Below, in pieces: positions 23,043-24,400 of a DNA stretch of 24,400 nt; positions within the stretch are counted from its first letter, which is position 1, and the number at the start of each line of letters is the position of its first letter. A program made the position numbers and the translations under genes. This DNA is from Saccoglossus kowalevskii (taxonomy: Eukaryota; Hemichordata; Enteropneusta; Harrimaniidae), in NCBI RefSeq assembly GCF_000003605.2, contig NW_003141130.1, positions 1 through 24,400 of the forward strand. Direction: 5' to 3'. The notes under the pieces are model-generated. The model saw nothing but the letters and a program-made list of their open reading frames with translations. It was not told where the DNA came from and searched no databases.

Positions 23043-23724
23043 TGTCATGTAGTCTCGTATTTATGTTATGCAGTCCCATCTTTATGTCTTGCTGACTCGT
23101 ATTTATGTTATGCAGTCCCATCTTTATGTCACGCAGTCGCGTATTTATGTTATGCAGTCCCATCTGTATGTTCTGCAGATTCGTATTTATGTGATGCAGT
23201 CCCATCTTTATGTCATGTAGTCTCGTATTTATGTTATCTAGTCCCATCTTTACGTTATGTAGTCTCGTATTTATGTTATAAACTCCCATCTTTATGTCAC
23301 GCTGTCTCGTATTTATCTGATGCAGTCCCATCTTTATGTCTTGCTGACTCGTATTTATGTTATGCAGTCCCATATTTATGTCATGCTGTCTCGTATTTAT
23401 GTGATCCAGTCCCATCTTTATGTTATGTAGTCTCGTATTTATGTTATGTAGTCCCATCTTTATGTCATGCAGACTCGTATTTATGTTATGCAGTCCCATC
23501 TTTATGTCACACAGTCTCGTATTTATGTGATGGAGTCCCATCTTTATGTCACATAGTCTCGTATTTATGTTTTGCAGTCCCATCTTTATGTCACATAGTC
23601 TCTTATTTATGTTATGCAGTCCCATCTTTATATCATGCAGTCTCGTATTTATGTTATCCAGTCCCATCTTTATGTTATGTAGTCTCGTTTTTATGTTATG
23701 CAGTCCCATCTTTATGTCACGCAG
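23043..23724 (+). repeat. Recent duplication, copy B (partner at 20943-21624)
   Basis: Near-identical to copy A as described there. Beyond about 23724 the two copies stay homologous but shift by one base because of a deletion in the CAGCCTCG marker (here CAGCTCG). Confidence 0.88.
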
Positions 23725-24039
23725 CTCGTATTTATGTTATGCAGTCCCATCTTTATGTCATGCAGTCTCGTATTTATGTTATCCAGTCCCATCTTTATGT
23801 TATGTAGTCTCGTATTTATGTTATGTAGACCAATCTTTATGTCACGCAGTCTCGTATTTATGTTATGCAGTCCCATCTTTATGTCATGCAGATTCGTATT
23901 TATGTTATGCAGTCCCATCTTTATGTCATGCAGTCTCGTATTTATGTTACCCAATCCCATCTTTATGTTATGTAGTCTCGTATTTATGTTATGCAGTCCC
24001 ATCTTTATGTCTTGCTGACTCGTATTTATGTTATGCAGT
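23278..24039 (+). repeat. HOR module R, copy 13 (762 bp)
   Basis: One base short of standard because CAGCCTCG is CAGCTCG at about 23722. That deletion breaks the long minus-strand open frame near 23710. It keeps GTAGACC (about 23825) and ends at the 20-bp monomer at 24040. Confidence 0.87.
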
Positions 24040-24248
24040 CCCATTTTATGTCATGTAGTGTCGCATTTATGTTATGCAGTCCCATCTTTATGTCTTGTAA
24101 TCTCGTATTTATGTTATGCAGTCCCATCTTTATGTTATGTAGTCTCGTATTTATGTTGTGCAGTCCCATCTTTATGTCATGTAGTCTCGTATTTATGTTA
24201 TGCAGTCCCATCTTTATGTCTTGCTGACTCGTATTTATGTTATGCAGT
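24040..24248 (+). repeat. Segment between paired 20-bp monomers (209 bp)
   Basis: 20-bp monomers at 24040 and 24249. The order of variants matches 20389-20597, and the sequence after 24249 continues to match the sequence after 20598 until the window ends, so another HOR is entered but not completed. Confidence 0.83.
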
Positions 24249-24400
24249 CCCATTTTATGTCATGTAGTGTCGTATTTATGTTATGCAGTCCCATCTTTAT
24301 GTCATGTAATCTCGTATTTATGTTATGCAGTCCCATCTTTATGTCTTGCAATCTCGTATTTATGTTATGCAGTCCCATCTTTATGTTATGTAGTCTCGTA

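Larger units (their letters stand above)
1..24400. repeat. 42-bp dimeric satellite array filling the window
   Basis: Every stretch of the window is built from 21-bp half-units that alternate A and B. A begins TCGTATTTATGTTATG, B begins CCATCTTTATGTCATG, and both end CAGTC. The consensus halves differ at positions 1, 3, 5 and 13, which suggests an ancestral 21-bp monomer that duplicated and diverged. Consensus base counts on the plus strand are T 18, A 8, C 9 and G 7 of 42, so GC is about 38% and T strongly exceeds A. Variation is concentrated at the end of half B (CATGCAG, CATGTAG, CACGCAG, CACACAG, CACATAG, CTTGCTG, CTTGCAA, TTATGTAG). These variants recur in fixed order and define higher-order repeats. 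The array runs off both ends. No unique sequence, transposon or gene interrupts it. A role such as heterochromatin or centromere is possible but not shown by sequence alone. Confidence 0.98.

Noticed and set aside
20584-23709. 1041-codon minus-strand open frame (and similar frames at 14392-16593 and 898-2511) as coding sequences
   Set aside because: A repeat of 42 bp without an in-frame stop gives endless frames. Four of six consensus frames are open, each frame is cut by 20-bp monomers or 1-bp indels, and there is no non-repeat domain, promoter or intron signal.
1-24400. CRISPR array
   Set aside because: There are no unique spacers between constant repeats; the whole sequence is contiguous variants of one unit, and no cas gene is present.
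1-24400. Telomeric repeat or CENP-B box
   Set aside because: The unit is far longer than telomere repeats and shows no G-rich strand. I found no match to the core of the CENP-B box on reading the consensus and main variants.
1-24400. Bacterial regulatory sites (ribosome binding sites, terminators, promoters)
   Set aside because: AT-rich hexamers recur in every monomer by composition alone, and no GC-rich stem followed by a T run is present, so none can be assigned.
1-24400. Whole array as an assembly artefact
   Set aside because: HOR copies differ by many private substitutions in consistent order, which random misassembly would not create. The exact copy number and the block order at 6256-8355 and 20943-23724 could still be affected by assembly errors.

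Overview
The whole 24.4-kb window is one uninterrupted satellite DNA array, and I see no protein-coding gene, RNA gene, CRISPR array or recognisable transposon in it. The basic unit is a 42-bp dimer of two related 21-bp half-units. Half A begins TCGTATTTATGTTATG, half B begins CCATCTTTATGTCATG, and both end CAGTC; the two consensus halves match at 17 of 21 positions. About 1,160 half-units fill the window. Both ends lie inside the array, so no flanking DNA is visible. The organism cannot be named from the sequence. Array size, higher-order structure and an apparent CpG-decay signature point to a eukaryote, probably one that methylates CpG in the germline (inference).

The array is organised into higher-order repeats (HORs) marked by rare variant monomers. 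(1) Positions 1-2936 hold three copies of a module that I call R. It starts at ATAAACTCCC and is 763 bp long in its standard form. (2) Positions 2937-8513 hold five copies of a degenerate cassette, 208 bp long each time, that runs into an AT-rich ATTA junction. Between the cassettes is ordinary 42-bp repeat, in blocks shuffled relative to one another. (3) Positions 8514-19625 hold R modules, several preceded by a 25-bp AT-rich junction. They form HORs of 1461, 1921 and 1879 bp, plus a stretch from 11896 to 17298 that has no junction. (4) Positions 19177-24400 hold further R modules, a repeated 462-bp sub-block and a nearly identical duplication offset by exactly 2100 bp.

The clearest structural result is a length rule. 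Distances between successive R-module starts are exact multiples of 42 after subtracting 1 for each 20-bp monomer and 9 for each AT junction. Rearrangement has therefore kept the 42-bp dimer register, as expected of unequal exchange or replication-based amplification between aligned dimers.

Long open frames exist (up to 1041 codons on the minus strand), but the consensus leaves four of six frames stop-free because 42 is divisible by 3. I treat them as by-products. The minus-strand frame reads as a perfect 3-4 heptad pattern (L and I) and is recorded as a hypothesis to test, not as a gene.
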